DNA of 64,000 nt from Geosiphon pyriformis (Eukaryota > Glomeromycota > Glomeromycetes > Archaeosporales > Geosiphonaceae), in the NCBI GenBank assembly GCA_016748015.1, contig JAAOMT010000570.1, positions 403,253 to 467,252 on the forward strand, read 5' to 3'. The notes beneath the pieces were generated by a model that was given only the letters and a program-made list of their open reading frames with translations, made no database searches and had not been told where the DNA came from. Shown here piece by piece: positions 1-10,401 of the stretch. The translations under genes were made by a program, and so were the position numbers. Within the stretch, counting starts at the first letter, position 1; every line of letters starts with the position of its first letter.

Positions 1-1
1 C

Positions 2-370
2 TTGTCATATGGAAGACAACTAGAACTCTATGGTCATCTTGGTGAAATCATAGAAGACATGAAGCTTATGAAGAAAACAACTTCAGAGATACAAGTGGAA
101 ATTTTGGGCATTATACGATTGGATGTCCCAAGAGTTTTGACCATTGCTAAAAGAGCCAGAACTCTTATACAAAGATTTGGTCTCTTGGATACAAAGCTTA
201 TTTTGCCTAAAGTACTATATACTCTATCCACAAAAGACTTCAACAAACTAGTTAGTTTTGAGTTAGACAAAACTCTTCACATAGACTATCCCATAAATAG
301 TTTGATTTCGCCAGAGCTCAATCTCTTTGGAGAGGATGATGTTATGGTTGAAACACATAGTTTTTATTAA
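2..370 (+). CDS. Family A ORF3 (after integrase), C-terminal part only
   Basis: This is the C-terminal 122 residues of a protein of unknown function encoded downstream of integrase in family A elements; its start lies left of the window. The same sequence recurs at 29586-29837, 37214-37966 and 43925-44677 (-), with conserved stretches such as KLYG/ELYG followed by LGEIIE, TSEIQ, DVPRVL, RFGLLDTKL and TLSTKDFNKLVSFELDKTL. No transmembrane segment or signal peptide is visible, so it does not look like an envelope protein. The frame runs about 30 bases into the 3' LTR before its stop, as in the other family A copies. It is open throughout the visible part. Function unknown. Confidence 0.7.
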   Translation: MSYGRQLELYGHLGEIIEDMKLMKKTTSEIQVEILGIIRLDVPRVLTIAKRARTLIQRFGLLDTKLILPKVLYTLSTKDFNKLVSFELDKTLHIDYPINSLISPELNLFGEDDVMVETHSFY

Positions 371-1053
371 TTATCACATGTATTAGCCACTGATGTCATA
401 TAATTAGCCACCCTATTTTTAGATAGTAATTGTTGACCTGATCAATGACCTGACTGTTGATCTGATCATTGACCTGATCATTGACCTGATCATTGACCTG
501 GTCATTGACCTGATCATTGATCTGGTCATTGACCATTTTAGATAACTATATAAGTGATAATTCCCTTAGCTGTAGAAAGACATGATCAAAGTAACGAAAT
601 AAACAATATCAATTACTTCCTTTCATAATCGCTTATTCCCCTTTCCTTACCTTCAAATATCTATTTGTTGGCATTCACATACCTTATCTTTTCCCTTTCT
701 TGATTTGTATTTGTTAGAATTAGCCTGAGAAGCAATTGGTTTGTTCTTGTAATTCATTGAATAAAGAAACGATTGAAAAGCACAATAATACCTGTTATTG
801 ATTCTAAGAATCGCCGAGTTGAGGCATAGAATAATAGCAGCGGTGTTATCTTGTTGACAATCATGGACTATTTTTCTACCTTCAGATTTAAGAAAAGATT
901 AGCAACTGTGATTTTTATGAGACTGATCATGCACATTGAATTCCTACTTATTCAATTCACTTCTTTATTGTAATTCCTTCTTTGTTTATTTCCATCACCC
1001 TACAATACTGTTCTCCCTTGCTATCCGTTAGCTTGTTACTCCAACCTGTAACA
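340..1053 (+). repeat. Family A LTR (subtype A2), 3' LTR of an element entering from the left
   Basis: It begins TGTTATGGTTG directly after the GAGAGGATGA polypurine stretch and ends CCAACCTGTAACA. It carries a U3 tandem array, a TATATAAG box near 548 and AATAAA-like signals. It is close to the LTRs at 26878 and 29807, and differs from the LTRs at 31015 and 37936 in the middle (R/U5) part, so I call it subtype A2. The four bases after it (ATAT, 1054-1057) are the expected right half of a 4-bp target duplication. The left half is outside the window. Confidence 0.9.
433..534 (+). repeat. 12-bp tandem array in U3 of family A LTR
   Basis: About nine head-to-tail units of consensus TGACCTGATCAT (variants with TGGTCAT and GATCTG) lie just upstream of the TATATAAG box. 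Each typical unit contains the palindrome TGATCA. Corresponding arrays occur in every family A LTR in the window with very different copy number. Confidence 0.9.
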
Positions 1054-2961
1054 ATATCATCAACAGATATGTTTCCATCAATTGTAACATTAGCATTTAA
1101 ATGATTCTCATTCCAAAGTAGACAAAGGAAAACAGAATTATTAGGACCATATGGTAAATACTTTAAGGGATTTAATTCACAATCATCAACTCCATCAGGA
1201 CTTTGATTACCACCACCTCCACCAGATTTCAGAATCTCTGATCCGTGGAAAGCAGCAAAATCAGAAAAAGAGGAAAAAGAATCAGAGGATCAAGAATTAA
1301 CTTACCAGAACCCAATCACTGAAAACCTAGAAATTGAAACCCCAAATTTTCAAACTCAGCAAAATCTAAATCTAGAAAATTCAAAAATCAAAACTCTGAA
1401 TCATCAAAGACAGAACAATCCAAACCCCGAATTAATTAATCAGCAGAACTTACCTTCAGTAATTGTTATCAATCAACTGCTGATTAATCCCATAGCCAAA
1501 CTCATACAACAGCCACCTCAACTACCACCCCAACAACCAGTACAACAACAACTGCTTCAACAGCCACCACAACCACCTAACTTAGATCCAATGGTCTATG
1601 CACCAATTGCAAAACTTGACAACTTTACTGGCGAAGAAGATGATGTTCAAGTATGGCTGAATAATGTAGAAAAGGCCATCACAGCCAACGGATGGAATGA
1701 TGCCCAAGCAATGCAAGCCATTCCCTATTTTCTCAAGAATACCACCAATTCATGGTATCAAAGCTTGGTTAATAAACCACAAGATTTCAATGCCTTCAAA
1801 GTGGAATTCTTAAGATACTTTAGCAATAATAACAGCATTAATTGCCTAGTCAATACATTTACCACCATAAAACAAAGAGAAACTGAAGCAATCACCACTT
1901 ACCTGAGATGCTTTCATCGAAATTTGCGCCAAATTCAAGCAATTGATGCCAACTATTTCACAGCCCCACAGATACTCAACCAGTTTATCCATAGCCTGCG
2001 CAGCAGCATCTTGCAACATGTACGTCCGTTGTATCCAGGCACTCTTCAAAACACAATCACATGCACCAGGGATTTTGAATCCGCTGAGTCAGAAACTAAC
2101 CATGCCCAAGCCATTAATCTAGTAATAAATGGATCATCTGAATTGGATTCCAAATTGGAGAAGTTCAGTGAATTAATTAAAAAGAGATTGGAAAGATACT
2201 TAGCTAACAATCATGCCATTTATTAGCCTCCACAATGACGCAATAATCATGGAAACTCTAATCATGTCCAAAATCAACCACGTTTATCTTCATTGACCAA
2301 TTAACAGTGGCAACAGGAAATGCATATCTGCCATTATTGTGGTAAACAAAAACATATCCAAATTGACTGTCGTCAGCATTTAAATAACCAACGATTGGGA
2401 AATCAATATCGGAACCCCAATTGCCGGTTCCAAACTCCAAATCAGTACCCAAATCAAAACCAACCTGCTTACCTACCAGTGATGCAGTCATCAGTCTATC
2501 AACCTCCAGTGTATCAAGCTCCAATCTATTAATAACAGCCACAAGTAATTTATTAACAACCGCAGCCACAAATAATCTATCAGCCCCAACAAATCCAAAC
2601 ACCACCCCAAAGCTTACCACCCAATGGAATCCAAAGACCGAGAATGACTCAACAGTGCTGGAGATTGGTGATGGTAGTTCATCAACTGATCCCCAGTTCT
2701 TCACAGCAACCATCTGGATTACACAGGTGGAATTCGGGTACTGGTCAACCCCAGAACTATTTAAGTCTCCTGGTCACCCCAGAAGACGCCTCAACCAATA
2801 ATCCGGTATTCGCCCAAAAACAACCACTCACCAGTAATATCTCACCTGCTACTATCACCAAAGATGAGTCTTTGGCTACTATATTCTCATTCAAATTTGA
2901 GGAAACAACTGCAACGCCATTATTTAGTGGAAGCCAAACCAATCACTGCAATGTACACTGA
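1054..2961 (+). pseudogene. gag: Family B Gag (capsid and CCHC nucleocapsid), decayed
   Basis: Frame 1 can be followed from 1054 to 2961 with stops near 1105, 1222, 2226, 2304, 2530 and a few later ones. The first part is Gln/Pro/Asn-rich. A capsid-like region at 1591-2226 includes FTGEEDDVQVWLNNVEKAI and later FKVEFLRYF, as in retrotransposon Gag proteins. The nucleocapsid knuckle CHYCGKQKHIQIDC (C-x2-C-x4-H-x4-C) is at about 2327-2368 and is followed by a Pro/Tyr/Gln-rich stretch. Gag coats the RNA in the virus-like particle. A 1-base shift near 2935 separates it from protease; in families C and D these two lie in one frame, so the shift is probably a mutation here. Confidence 0.8.
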
Positions 2962-3400
2962 CGCCAAAGTCGAGGAACAATTCATCAAATTGATCCTTGA
3001 CAGTGGTTCAGCAGGCAGCATTATCACATAACAACTCATGGATCAATTAGGTTGCCAAGTTGATCGAGCTGTCAGCGCCAGAATCATCACAGCCAACTGA
3101 GCAATCAAAACTCCAATTAGCAAAATCAACAACTTCCCTTTTAAAGTCAATGGCATTGTGACTCCCATTAAAGTTCTAGTGATAAAAGCCACTCAATACC
3201 AAGCTTTCGTTAATAATGACTGGTTATCCAAAGTCAACGCGATGTTAGACTGGAACACCCAGAAACTCCAGCTAACATATTAGGGCCAACACATATGTGT
3301 ACCAGCCATGTGTGGCCATTTCAAGACTTTTCCAAAAGAGAAACTATTGATCAAACTAGAGAAGGAGAAAGAGAAACCTACCTGAAAAGCTTATCAAGTC
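2940..3400 (+). pseudogene. Family B aspartic protease
   Basis: Frame 2 contains LILDSGSAGSII with the catalytic D-S-G triplet, then a stop where Gln is expected (TAA from CAA), then QLMDQLG. The downstream IPKVLV/NDW-like segment (KVLVIKATQYQAFVNNDW) is the usual C-terminal half of retropepsins in this group. It cleaves the Gag-Pol polyprotein in the particle. At least four stops interrupt it, most explainable by C to T or G to A changes. Confidence 0.75.
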
Positions 3401-4558
3401 TCCTGGGCTGACACTGACCACAACAAACTACCACTGATACTCTCGTGGAATGACAACCTTAAGGGAAAGCAAAAAGAAGAACTGATCTGAGAAACAGACA
3501 ATTTGACCTGAACTAACAACGAACAGGAAAAACCATTGAGTTGGGAGTGGAAAGAAGAAAAAGGAAAAGGGAAAGAAAGGGAGGAAAAAAACACTCAAGC
3601 CAACAACACTTATATTCTATACACCAATGGTCAACAATGATCATCGATTTATTGCCAACCCAAACTGATATGCATTGATTGCAGCAAAAAATTGTCGTCA
3701 ATGAGCGCATGCTGTGGCGACGATGAAGAATATCAGACAGCAACCAAGTTCTATTCTCGCACATGCCATGTCAAATGTTTTGGAAGACCAAAACGAATGG
3801 GAAAATGGGATAATACACCATGTATAGCCTGTAGAAAAACTCTTCTTGACAAAGGAATGTAGAACAACATTCTGGGGAGAGGAGGAACATGCGATATGTT
3901 CTGCCAATACATGATCCTCATTAGCGACTGGTTTAAGAAAAGAACACTCATAGAAGCTGCCTAGAGAAAAGCTGTACAGCAACTGAACAGTTGTCCACAT
4001 GACGACGACAAAATTTGGAGGATAGCAATCACCAAAATTGAAGGCACATCACTAGAAGAAATTAGGACAATTAAAAACAACCCACTAGAACCCATTGAAC
4101 TTGACTGGGATACAGAGCCAGTCATAAATTTTCTGGAACCAGAAGAGTTCCATGAACACTATCAAAACTTGGCACTCACTAAAGAAGAGCAAGAACAATG
4201 GCTAACACAGTTAAATACTAGACTGTATTACCATTGTTTAATTCCCACTGACTTTGAATATTGTAATGATTGTGATCTTATTTACAATTCACCACCATGC
4301 ATGATCTACATGATCCCTAAAGAAGAAGAACCAATCAACAGCTGTGCTTTGGAATTAGAATCACTGATCAAGCGCAATCCAGACTCTGACAATGACGACA
4401 AAAACACTGGTTCCAGCTCTATTTAAAATAACAATAACAACAAAGACAATTCAAACTCAGATTCAAACTCTAATTTAAACTATGAACAATACATTGCACT
4501 ACCAGATCTCTCCAAAGAACAAGAGTTGAAATAGTATAATAACAATGGGGAAGGTATT
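3400..4558 (+). pseudogene. Family B Cys-rich region between protease and dUTPase (unrecognised)
   Basis: Translating the forward strand in the protease/dUTPase frame and its neighbours gives a Cys-rich stretch: CIDCSKKLSSM, then AC, then TPCIACRKTLL, then GGTCDMFCQYMILISDW (about 3665-3930). After an acidic linker a second cluster follows at 4169-4330 (LTKEEQEQWLTQLN, then YHC, then YCNDCD). Elements C and D have the same two clusters in the same place. The spacing suggests zinc binding. I do not recognise this as a named retroelement domain. The frame is broken by stops and probable small indels. An Asn/Ser-rich low-complexity stretch (about 4390-4480) leads into the dUTPase. Confidence 0.6.
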
Positions 4559-5497
4559 ATGCCAGAACGTGTGCATGATACTGATGCAGGGTTTGATCTA
4601 AAGTATCCAGGAAAAGAGGCCATCAAATTGGAACCACATTCACGCACCTACATTGATCTGAAAGTAACACTAGAAATTCTGGCAACAACAATGGTTCAAT
4701 TAGCATCTAAGAGTAGTTTAGCAAAAAGAGGGATTAATATAAGAGGAGAAATAATTGATGTGGGATATGTAAAAAATATCATTGCTATGCTACAAAATGA
4801 CTTAGAAAAAGCCTATATAATAGAGCCAAACAAAAAGATAACACAGGCAATATTTTTACCTTTGGTTAAAATAGCTCAGTTAGTACCAGTGGGAAATAAA
4901 AAAGAGTTAGGAATAACAGCAAAAGGGATACAGGGATTTGGGTCAATGGGTAGAATAGATGTACCAGTTAATATGGTGAAGGAAGAAATTGTTGGCCAAG
5001 AAGAAATTATCTCAACTGGTCAAGCTATTTCCATTTCACTATATAACCAGTACATGCTAGCAATAGAAAGAAAAGAAAAAGACCAAGCACAAATTTTTGA
5101 AGCAGAAGCCAGTCTTTGTGAATTAGGAGAAGTTGGACTTATCAATCTCCACATATCAGCAAAAAATTACAGCCACATCAAAATTCTCATCTACAACAAT
5201 ACAGAAAATGTTATAAAAATACCAGCCGGAACTATTATTGGATACTTAAATACTGAAATGGAGGATCAACTACCAAACCCCATTCCAAACTTTCCACAAC
5301 TTTATAGATATGTCAATATCACATTACAAACAATATACGGACGAAGTGAATGTTATTTGCTCCAACCAGAACAATTAGAACAAATGAACATGGGAAACTT
5401 AGATCCACTCCAACGTATGCAATTCAAGATGTTGCTCAACCAGTTCAATAACATCTTTGCCAGCGAAAATGAGTTTGGCCAAACTGACATCATCTAG
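4559..5497 (+). CDS. dUTPase-like domain plus second beta-barrel-like domain, family B pol segment
   Basis: A 312-residue open stretch in frame 2; the frame also extends upstream through a TAG at about 4533, so the ATG at 4559 is only a convenient start. It carries the five ordered motifs of trimeric dUTPases: motif 1 TDAGFDLKYP, motif 2 MVQLASKSSLAKRGINI, motif 3 GEIIDVGYVKN, motif 4 KKITQAIFLPL and motif 5 KGIQGFGSMG. The Asp of motif 1, the Ser of motif 2 and the Asp/Tyr of motif 3 are present. These enzymes hydrolyse dUTP to dUMP, keeping uracil out of reverse transcripts. Residues about 190-240 form a second, weakly similar unit ending in NNTENVIKIPAGTIIGYL. The frame continues through a stop at 5497 into RT. 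This is the longest undamaged piece of this element. Confidence 0.8.
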   Translation: MPERVHDTDAGFDLKYPGKEAIKLEPHSRTYIDLKVTLEILATTMVQLASKSSLAKRGINIRGEIIDVGYVKNIIAMLQNDLEKAYIIEPNKKITQAIFLPLVKIAQLVPVGNKKELGITAKGIQGFGSMGRIDVPVNMVKEEIVGQEEIISTGQAISISLYNQYMLAIERKEKDQAQIFEAEASLCELGEVGLINLHISAKNYSHIKILIYNNTENVIKIPAGTIIGYLNTEMEDQLPNPIPNFPQLYRYVNITLQTIYGRSECYLLQPEQLEQMNMGNLDPLQRMQFKMLLNQFNNIFASENEFGQTDII

Positions 5498-6784
5498 CAT
5501 CAGATCAAAACTGGAGATGCAATGTCAATTAAACAAAGAGCATACAGAGTGCCACCAGTCAGCCATAAGATTATTTGTCAAGAGATAAACTGAATGCTTG
5601 ACAATGAGCTAATTCAGCCATCAATGAGCTCATGGTCATCACCAGTGGTACTTGTTTGCAAGAAAAATGGAAAGATCTGATTTTGTGTGGACTACAGAAA
5701 ACTCAATGGTGTAACTCATGGAGACAGCTATCCAACTCCACGGATACAAGAATTATTCAATGCTTTTGGCGGAAACAAATGGCTTTCAATGTTAGACTTA
5801 GATAGTGGTTACTGACAAGTAGCCATGGATCTAGCTGACAAAGAGAAGACAGCATTCATCATGAGAGAAAGGAATTTTGAATTTGAAGTAATGTCATTTG
5901 GTTTAACCAATACATCAGCCACTTTCCAATGGCTAATGGAAATTGTCTATACTGGCTTATTGTGGAAATCAGTAGTTGTATACTTGGACAACACCAATGT
6001 ATTTTCAAAAACATTTGATGATCATCTTCATCATCTTCAACAAGTGTTCGAAAGACTAAGAAGAGCAGGGCTAAAGTTAAATGCAACAAAGTGCTTCTTT
6101 GGCAAGACAGAGCTAAAATTCTTAAGACACATAGTCAGCAAAGATAGTATCAAAACAGATCCAAAGAAAATAGAGATAGTAAAGAACTTTCCAGTGCCGA
6201 CCAATATGACAGAACTGAAATTATTCTTGGGATTTGCCAGCTACTATCAACATTTTATCAAGAACTTTTCCAAGATAGTGCAGCCACTTAACCAACTGCA
6301 AACCAAGAATACCAAATATGAATGAGCAGAAAGTTAACAAGAAGCTTTTGACATTTTAAAAAGAAAGCTCATTTAAGCTTCAGTACTGATTTATCCAGAT
6401 CACAGCAAACCATTCATCATCACCACCGATGTATCTGGCCAAGTATTGGGAGCAGTATTATCTCAGAGAGGACTAGACGGCAGAGAACATCCAGTAGCAT
6501 ATGCCAGCAGAGATTTAACACCAGCCGAAAAGAACTATGGAACACCGGAACAAGAACACTTAGCAATATACTGAGCAGTCATAAAATAGAAAAAATACTT
6601 GAGCCAGAAGTTTGAAGTATACACAGATCACAAAGGATTAACATCACTCCAAAAACAAAAATTTGAAGATAGAAGACAGTCAAAATAGAAAATGGCATTC
6701 GCACTATACAATTATACTATACATTACAAAAAAAGAAAAGACAACAGAAATGCTGATGGTTTGTCGCGAATGAGACAAATCTAA
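5498..6784 (+). pseudogene. Family B reverse transcriptase and RNase H
   Basis: Frame 2 continues from the dUTPase. RT blocks seen: MSSWSSPVVLVCKKNGKI, FCVDYRKLN, LDLDSGY, MSFGLTNTSATFQ and the catalytic block VVYLDNTNVF, in which the second Asp of YLDD is Asn (GAC/GAT to AAC). RNase H follows with TTDVSGQVLGAVLSQ, YASRDLTPAEKNYGTPEQE, YTDHKGL and RNADGLSRM. TGA replaces Trp in Y-W-Q and Arg in K-I-R, and TAA/TAG/TGA interrupt RNase H. The frame ends at a TAA at 6782-6784, and integrase starts in another frame about 70 bases on. Confidence 0.85.
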
Positions 6785-6852
6785 GAACATTTCAACACAA
6801 AAAAAAAAATATAACAAAACCAGAACAATACTAACGAAAAATATAACAAAAG

Positions 6853-8235
6853 ATGAACATACAAAAATATCAACAACTGCAACATTATATAAACACTCAA
6901 CAGTTCAAGGAGAATTTATCTCAAATGGAACAAAAGAGTATCAGACAACAATCAAAATATTTTATCACTTACCAAAATATACTTTATTGGAAAAATAGAA
7001 AAAATCCAGATCAACCAACCAGAGTAGTTACAGAACCAGAAAAAGAGACAATATTATTTAACATGCACTCAAATCCAACAGCAAGACATTTTCACAAAGA
7101 AGCAACCATGGAAAGAACCAGAAAAAGATACTATTGGCCATCAATGTATTCAGACATTATCCAATATGTTCAGAATTGTAATGCTTGTCAATGAAGAGGA
7201 GGTATAAAACCCAGTAAACTGTTAAGACCAATCAAAGTAGGACAACCATTCAACTATGTTGGAATTGATCTAGTCAGACCATTAACAATTACCAGTGGAG
7301 GAAACAGGTACATAGCAGTAGCTATGGACTATCTCACTAAATGGCCAGAGGTGAAAGCAATTCAAAGAGCAGATGCAGAATCCATTGCCAAATTCGTTAA
7401 TCAGAATTTGATCTGTCGACATGGATGTCCAAAAGAATTATTATCAGACCAAGGAACTCATTTTGTGAACAAAACATTAACAGAATTGAGCCAAAGATTC
7501 GAAATTAAGAGACCACTATTATCACCATACCATCCACAAACCAATGGATTAGTCAAAAGATTCAACAGAACATTGTGTGAAGCAATAGCTAAACTCAGCC
7601 AAGAAAACCAGGACAATTGGGATTTGTTGATACCATCAGTATTATTTGCTTATCGGACAATAAAGCAAGATATTACACAAGCAACACTATTTGAATTAGT
7701 ATATGATAGAACAACAACACTACCAGTGGAAATAGAAGTCAGTACATACCCAACTGAACCAATAACAGAAGAGAATTTCAAAAATACATTGTTAAGAAGA
7801 ACATATGACTTAATAGAAACATTAGAAAACAAATGATGAAGAGCAGCTGATAACATACAAAAGTCACAAGAGAAACAAAAAGAAAGACATAATAACCAAC
7901 TACCAGATAAACCAGTTGAATTCAGGATTGAAGACAAAGTACTACTACATTGTACCAAAGCGGAAAAACAATGGAGTGGAAAATTTGACCCCAAATGGGA
8001 TGGATCATTTTACATAGAAGAAATTCTAGGAAATGGAGCTTACAAATTAAGACTGGATAACAAAATTTTAACCAAAGCAGTATATGGAGATCAACTGAAA
8101 CCATACCACAACATCACCCTACCATCTACCAGTAATATTCCACAATTAAGAGTACAGAGAATACTAGTTCAACCAGATAAGATTCCACGAGATCTGAAAC
8201 CAATCATTATCATTGACAACAACACGTCTAATTGA
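6853..8235 (+). pseudogene. Family B integrase
   Basis: It starts at an ATG (6853, MNIQKYQQLQHY) in frame 1, whereas RNase H is in frame 2. Zinc-binding H-H-C-C: HSNPTARHF with downstream CNACQ. Catalytic D-D-E: VGIDLVRPL (the Asp is present), LLSDQGTHF and the NGLVKRFNRTL block, in which the expected Glu of V-E-R-F is Lys (G to A). A C-terminal barrel segment (WDGSFYIEEILGNGAYKLR) resembles the GPY/F module. There are only two in-frame stops, at 7194 (CGA to TGA) and near 7836. It inserts the DNA copy into the genome. Inactive as it stands because of the stops and the lost Glu. Confidence 0.85.
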
Positions 8236-8258
8236 TTGACAAAAAAATATATAAGAAC

Positions 8259-8918
8259 ATGGCAGATGCAACAGAAAATATCAGAAAAATGGAAATTACA
8301 GACAACATTCACTCACTAGCACAATAACTCTTTCAATTGATCCAACACCAGGAAATGGAGATTACAATCAATTAACAAACCATTCGATATCAAGATACTA
8401 GAAAGACATTGCAACCCAGAACACAGAAGAAAACTGAAAATACTGTGGACAAAATTATTGCAAAAGTAAAATTAGCAATAGAAGAACCAACAAAAGAATC
8501 ACTATATTAAGAGTTGACTAAAAAAACTTGGAATTGGTAGATACAACAATTTCCACAAAACTATTGTTATTTTTACTTGCGACAACATGTAAATATCCAG
8601 AATCTATATACAGATAAAACAAAGCAACTATTTGACAAAAGAATACTACAATAATTAGAATATTTTGTGAGAAAAAACAACTTATCCACACAGATCTGAG
8701 CTATATACTGAATACACACAGTATTTCAGGATAGACCAGAAATCCTATTCAATAAAGCAATGGATATGGTTACCAGTAATCAATTGGGAAAAATCACCAA
8801 TGCTCAATTTGAAGAATTACAGACCCAAATAACACAAGTAATTCTCGAAAATGAAATCCAGGAAATACTTCAAGAGAGGAAATTAAATAAGTTGGATTTC
8901 AACGGAGCTCAATATTAA
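8259..8918 (+). pseudogene. Family B 3' ORF of unknown function
   Basis: ATG at 8259, 24 bases after the integrase stop, frame 3, ending at TAA 8916-8918 just before the polypurine tract. It has about seven in-frame stops. Recognisable stretches: PQNYCYFYLRQHVNIQNLYTDK, SNQLGKITNAQFEELQTQI and the C-terminal FNGAQY. The family D ORF at 61509-62141 is clearly related (INYCYYQLGKHLNIQ and FDGAQS). Helix-rich, no membrane segment, no known motif recognised. Its position corresponds to env of retroviruses, but the sequence gives no sign of an envelope protein. Confidence 0.65.
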
Positions 8919-8931
8919 AAAGAGGGAATAA
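8899..8931 (+). promoter_or_regulatory. Polypurine tract and conserved GGAGCTCAAT box, family B
   Basis: The purine run AAAAAGAGGGAATAA ends directly at the 3' LTR and is the plus-strand primer site. It is preceded by CGGAGCTCAATATT, a box also found before the polypurine tracts of families A, C and D. Confidence 0.7.
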
Positions 8932-9836
8932 TATTATTCATAGAATATAGGAAATATAATATTATTAGTCAATAGATATTAGCCAATCAAAAGTAGGCGT
9001 AGTAAATGTGGAATTCCAGAATTCCTCTCAGGAATTGCAAGATTCCAGAAATTTCAGGATTCCCTGACAAGGAATTGCAGGATTCCAGAATTCCAAGATT
9101 CCTCTCAAAGGAATTGCAGGATTCCAGGAATTCCAAGATTCCTGTCGTAAAGAATTGAGGAATTGAGGAATCTCAATTATGTATATATAGCAGTAGGATT
9201 AGAAGCTGAAAAGACAGATCTCTTAGTTTTAGATTTAATCTAAGCAACATTCCAGTTTCTAATCATCAAATAAATAATTATTCCATATCTCAACCCACTT
9301 TTTACTATCAACATGAAGTGTTGATAGTAATTGATACTTAACTACACTGGAACAATAACTCTTAATCATGGCTATTGATGAGATATTAACATACCAAATT
9401 GCCTTGGCTTATTTTCTCTATTTTTTTTATTTTATTTTTTTTATTTTTTATTTTCTTTATTTTATTTTCTTTCTTTTTTGATTTTGTTGTTGTATACTAA
9501 TTGATTAAAAAATTAAGCACTGAATTATTGACGTCAAGGATAGCCTGGTAAAAAACCCAGAAATAAGGGTAAGATTTTATATATATTATCAGATAGCTTA
9601 CCAGAAGACCATGACTGTCAGACTAAATCCAGCCACCACACTGAGAAAGAAATTGGAAAAACTCTTGGAAAGATACATCTACTATCAACACTATTGAATC
9701 TCTGTCCATTATACAAAGGACTCCATTAAAACCTTCAGATACAACACTTGCAAAACTCCATCCACAGAAGTAGCTTTTGAGCACCGAATTACGGGTTTGT
9801 TATTTAATTCAACAGCAGAAATAATCACCTGTAATA
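8932..9836 (+). repeat. Family B 3' LTR
   Basis: It starts TATTATTCATAG, against TGTTACTCATAG in the solo copy at 40006, so the terminal TG has become TA by transition. It ends CACCTGTAATA (TAACA in the solo copy). U3 has GGAATTGCAGGATTCC-type tandem units and a TATATATAG box near 9184. It is matched end to end by the 874-bp solo LTR at 40006-40879. Confidence 0.85.
9011..9175 (+). repeat. About 39-bp tandem array in U3 of family B LTR
   Basis: Successive units begin GGAATTGCARGATTCCAG and continue AATTCCAAGATTCC plus a short pyrimidine-rich end; about three full units and a partial one. The GGAATT/AATTCC halves can pair, giving hairpin potential. The solo family B LTR has fewer units (about 40075-40150). 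The array lies just upstream of the TATA box. Confidence 0.75.
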
Positions 9837-10401
9837 TCACTATACTTTTCAAGAATAACCAGAGGATCTGAAGGTAAAGGAATAGTCTGTACTGTTAACA
9901 AATGATCATACCTGGTACAATTTCTATGTCTTATGTTGGCATTCTTAGAATTTAATATCAAGTATTAGATGTACTCTTCAGTTACATTTTATTCAATAAT
10001 ATTCAAATGCTGCAATTACACGTTTCAGGAAAAGGGTAGGAAATAATCAACAAGTAATCTTTTATCTTTAAGATGTTCAGATACTTGAAAGTAGGGAAAG
10101 GGAAATTAGTGATAAGAAAGAAATTGAGATGAAAGTTTTTATTTTTATTTATTTGATTTTCTTGATTTTTTCATTTTTCATACTTTTCTACAGTTTAAGA
10201 GATTTATCACTTATATAGCTATCAAAAGTGGTTAATTATTAAGTCAACAACTAGGTCAATAATCAGATTAATAATCAGGTCAACAGTTAGGTCATTGATC
10301 AGATCAATGATTACTTACTAAAAATAGAGTGGCTAATTTATATAATATTAATGGTTAATACATGTGATAATTAATAAGAAATATAAGTTTCAACTGTAAC
10401 A
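9837..10401 (-). repeat. Family A LTR remnant cut by the family B element
   Basis: From TCACTATACTTTTC to the terminal TTTCAACTGTAACA this is the reverse complement of a family A LTR; its other part must lie beyond the missing left end of the family B element. A 12-bp array is visible at about 10225-10312. It is followed by ATAC, the expected position of the target duplication. Confidence 0.85.

Larger units (their letters stand above)
1054..9836 (+). mobile_element. Family B Ty3/gypsy-type element with dUTPase, 5'-truncated by a family A insertion
   Basis: Internal order: Gag with CCHC knuckle, aspartic protease, Cys-rich region, dUTPase, RT, RNase H, integrase, 3' ORF, polypurine tract, 3' LTR. 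The 5' LTR and Gag start are missing because the family A element ending at 1053 sits in Gag. The right flank (TCAC at 9837) continues a reverse-oriented family A LTR, so this element had inserted into that LTR. Reading frames are gag in frame 1, protease through RNase H in frame 2, and integrase in frame 1. Many in-frame stops make it a dead copy. Confidence 0.85.

Noticed and set aside
433-534. Regular 12-bp repeats could be taken for a CRISPR array
   Set aside because: Units are contiguous without spacers, lie inside a eukaryotic LTR, and occur in every family A LTR.
2258-2713. Open frames antisense to Gag and pol (several across the window)
   Set aside because: They are mirror frames of recognised genes with no domain of their own.
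4559-5497. A captured host dUTPase gene or large DNA virus fragment
   Set aside because: The frame continues into RT, and the same arrangement is found in elements C and D, so it belongs to pol.
5490-6790. Frequent TGA at Trp codons as a sign of an altered genetic code
   Set aside because: TAA and TAG at Gln codons and TGA at Arg codons are just as common, and intact copies use TGG. Simple transition decay explains it.
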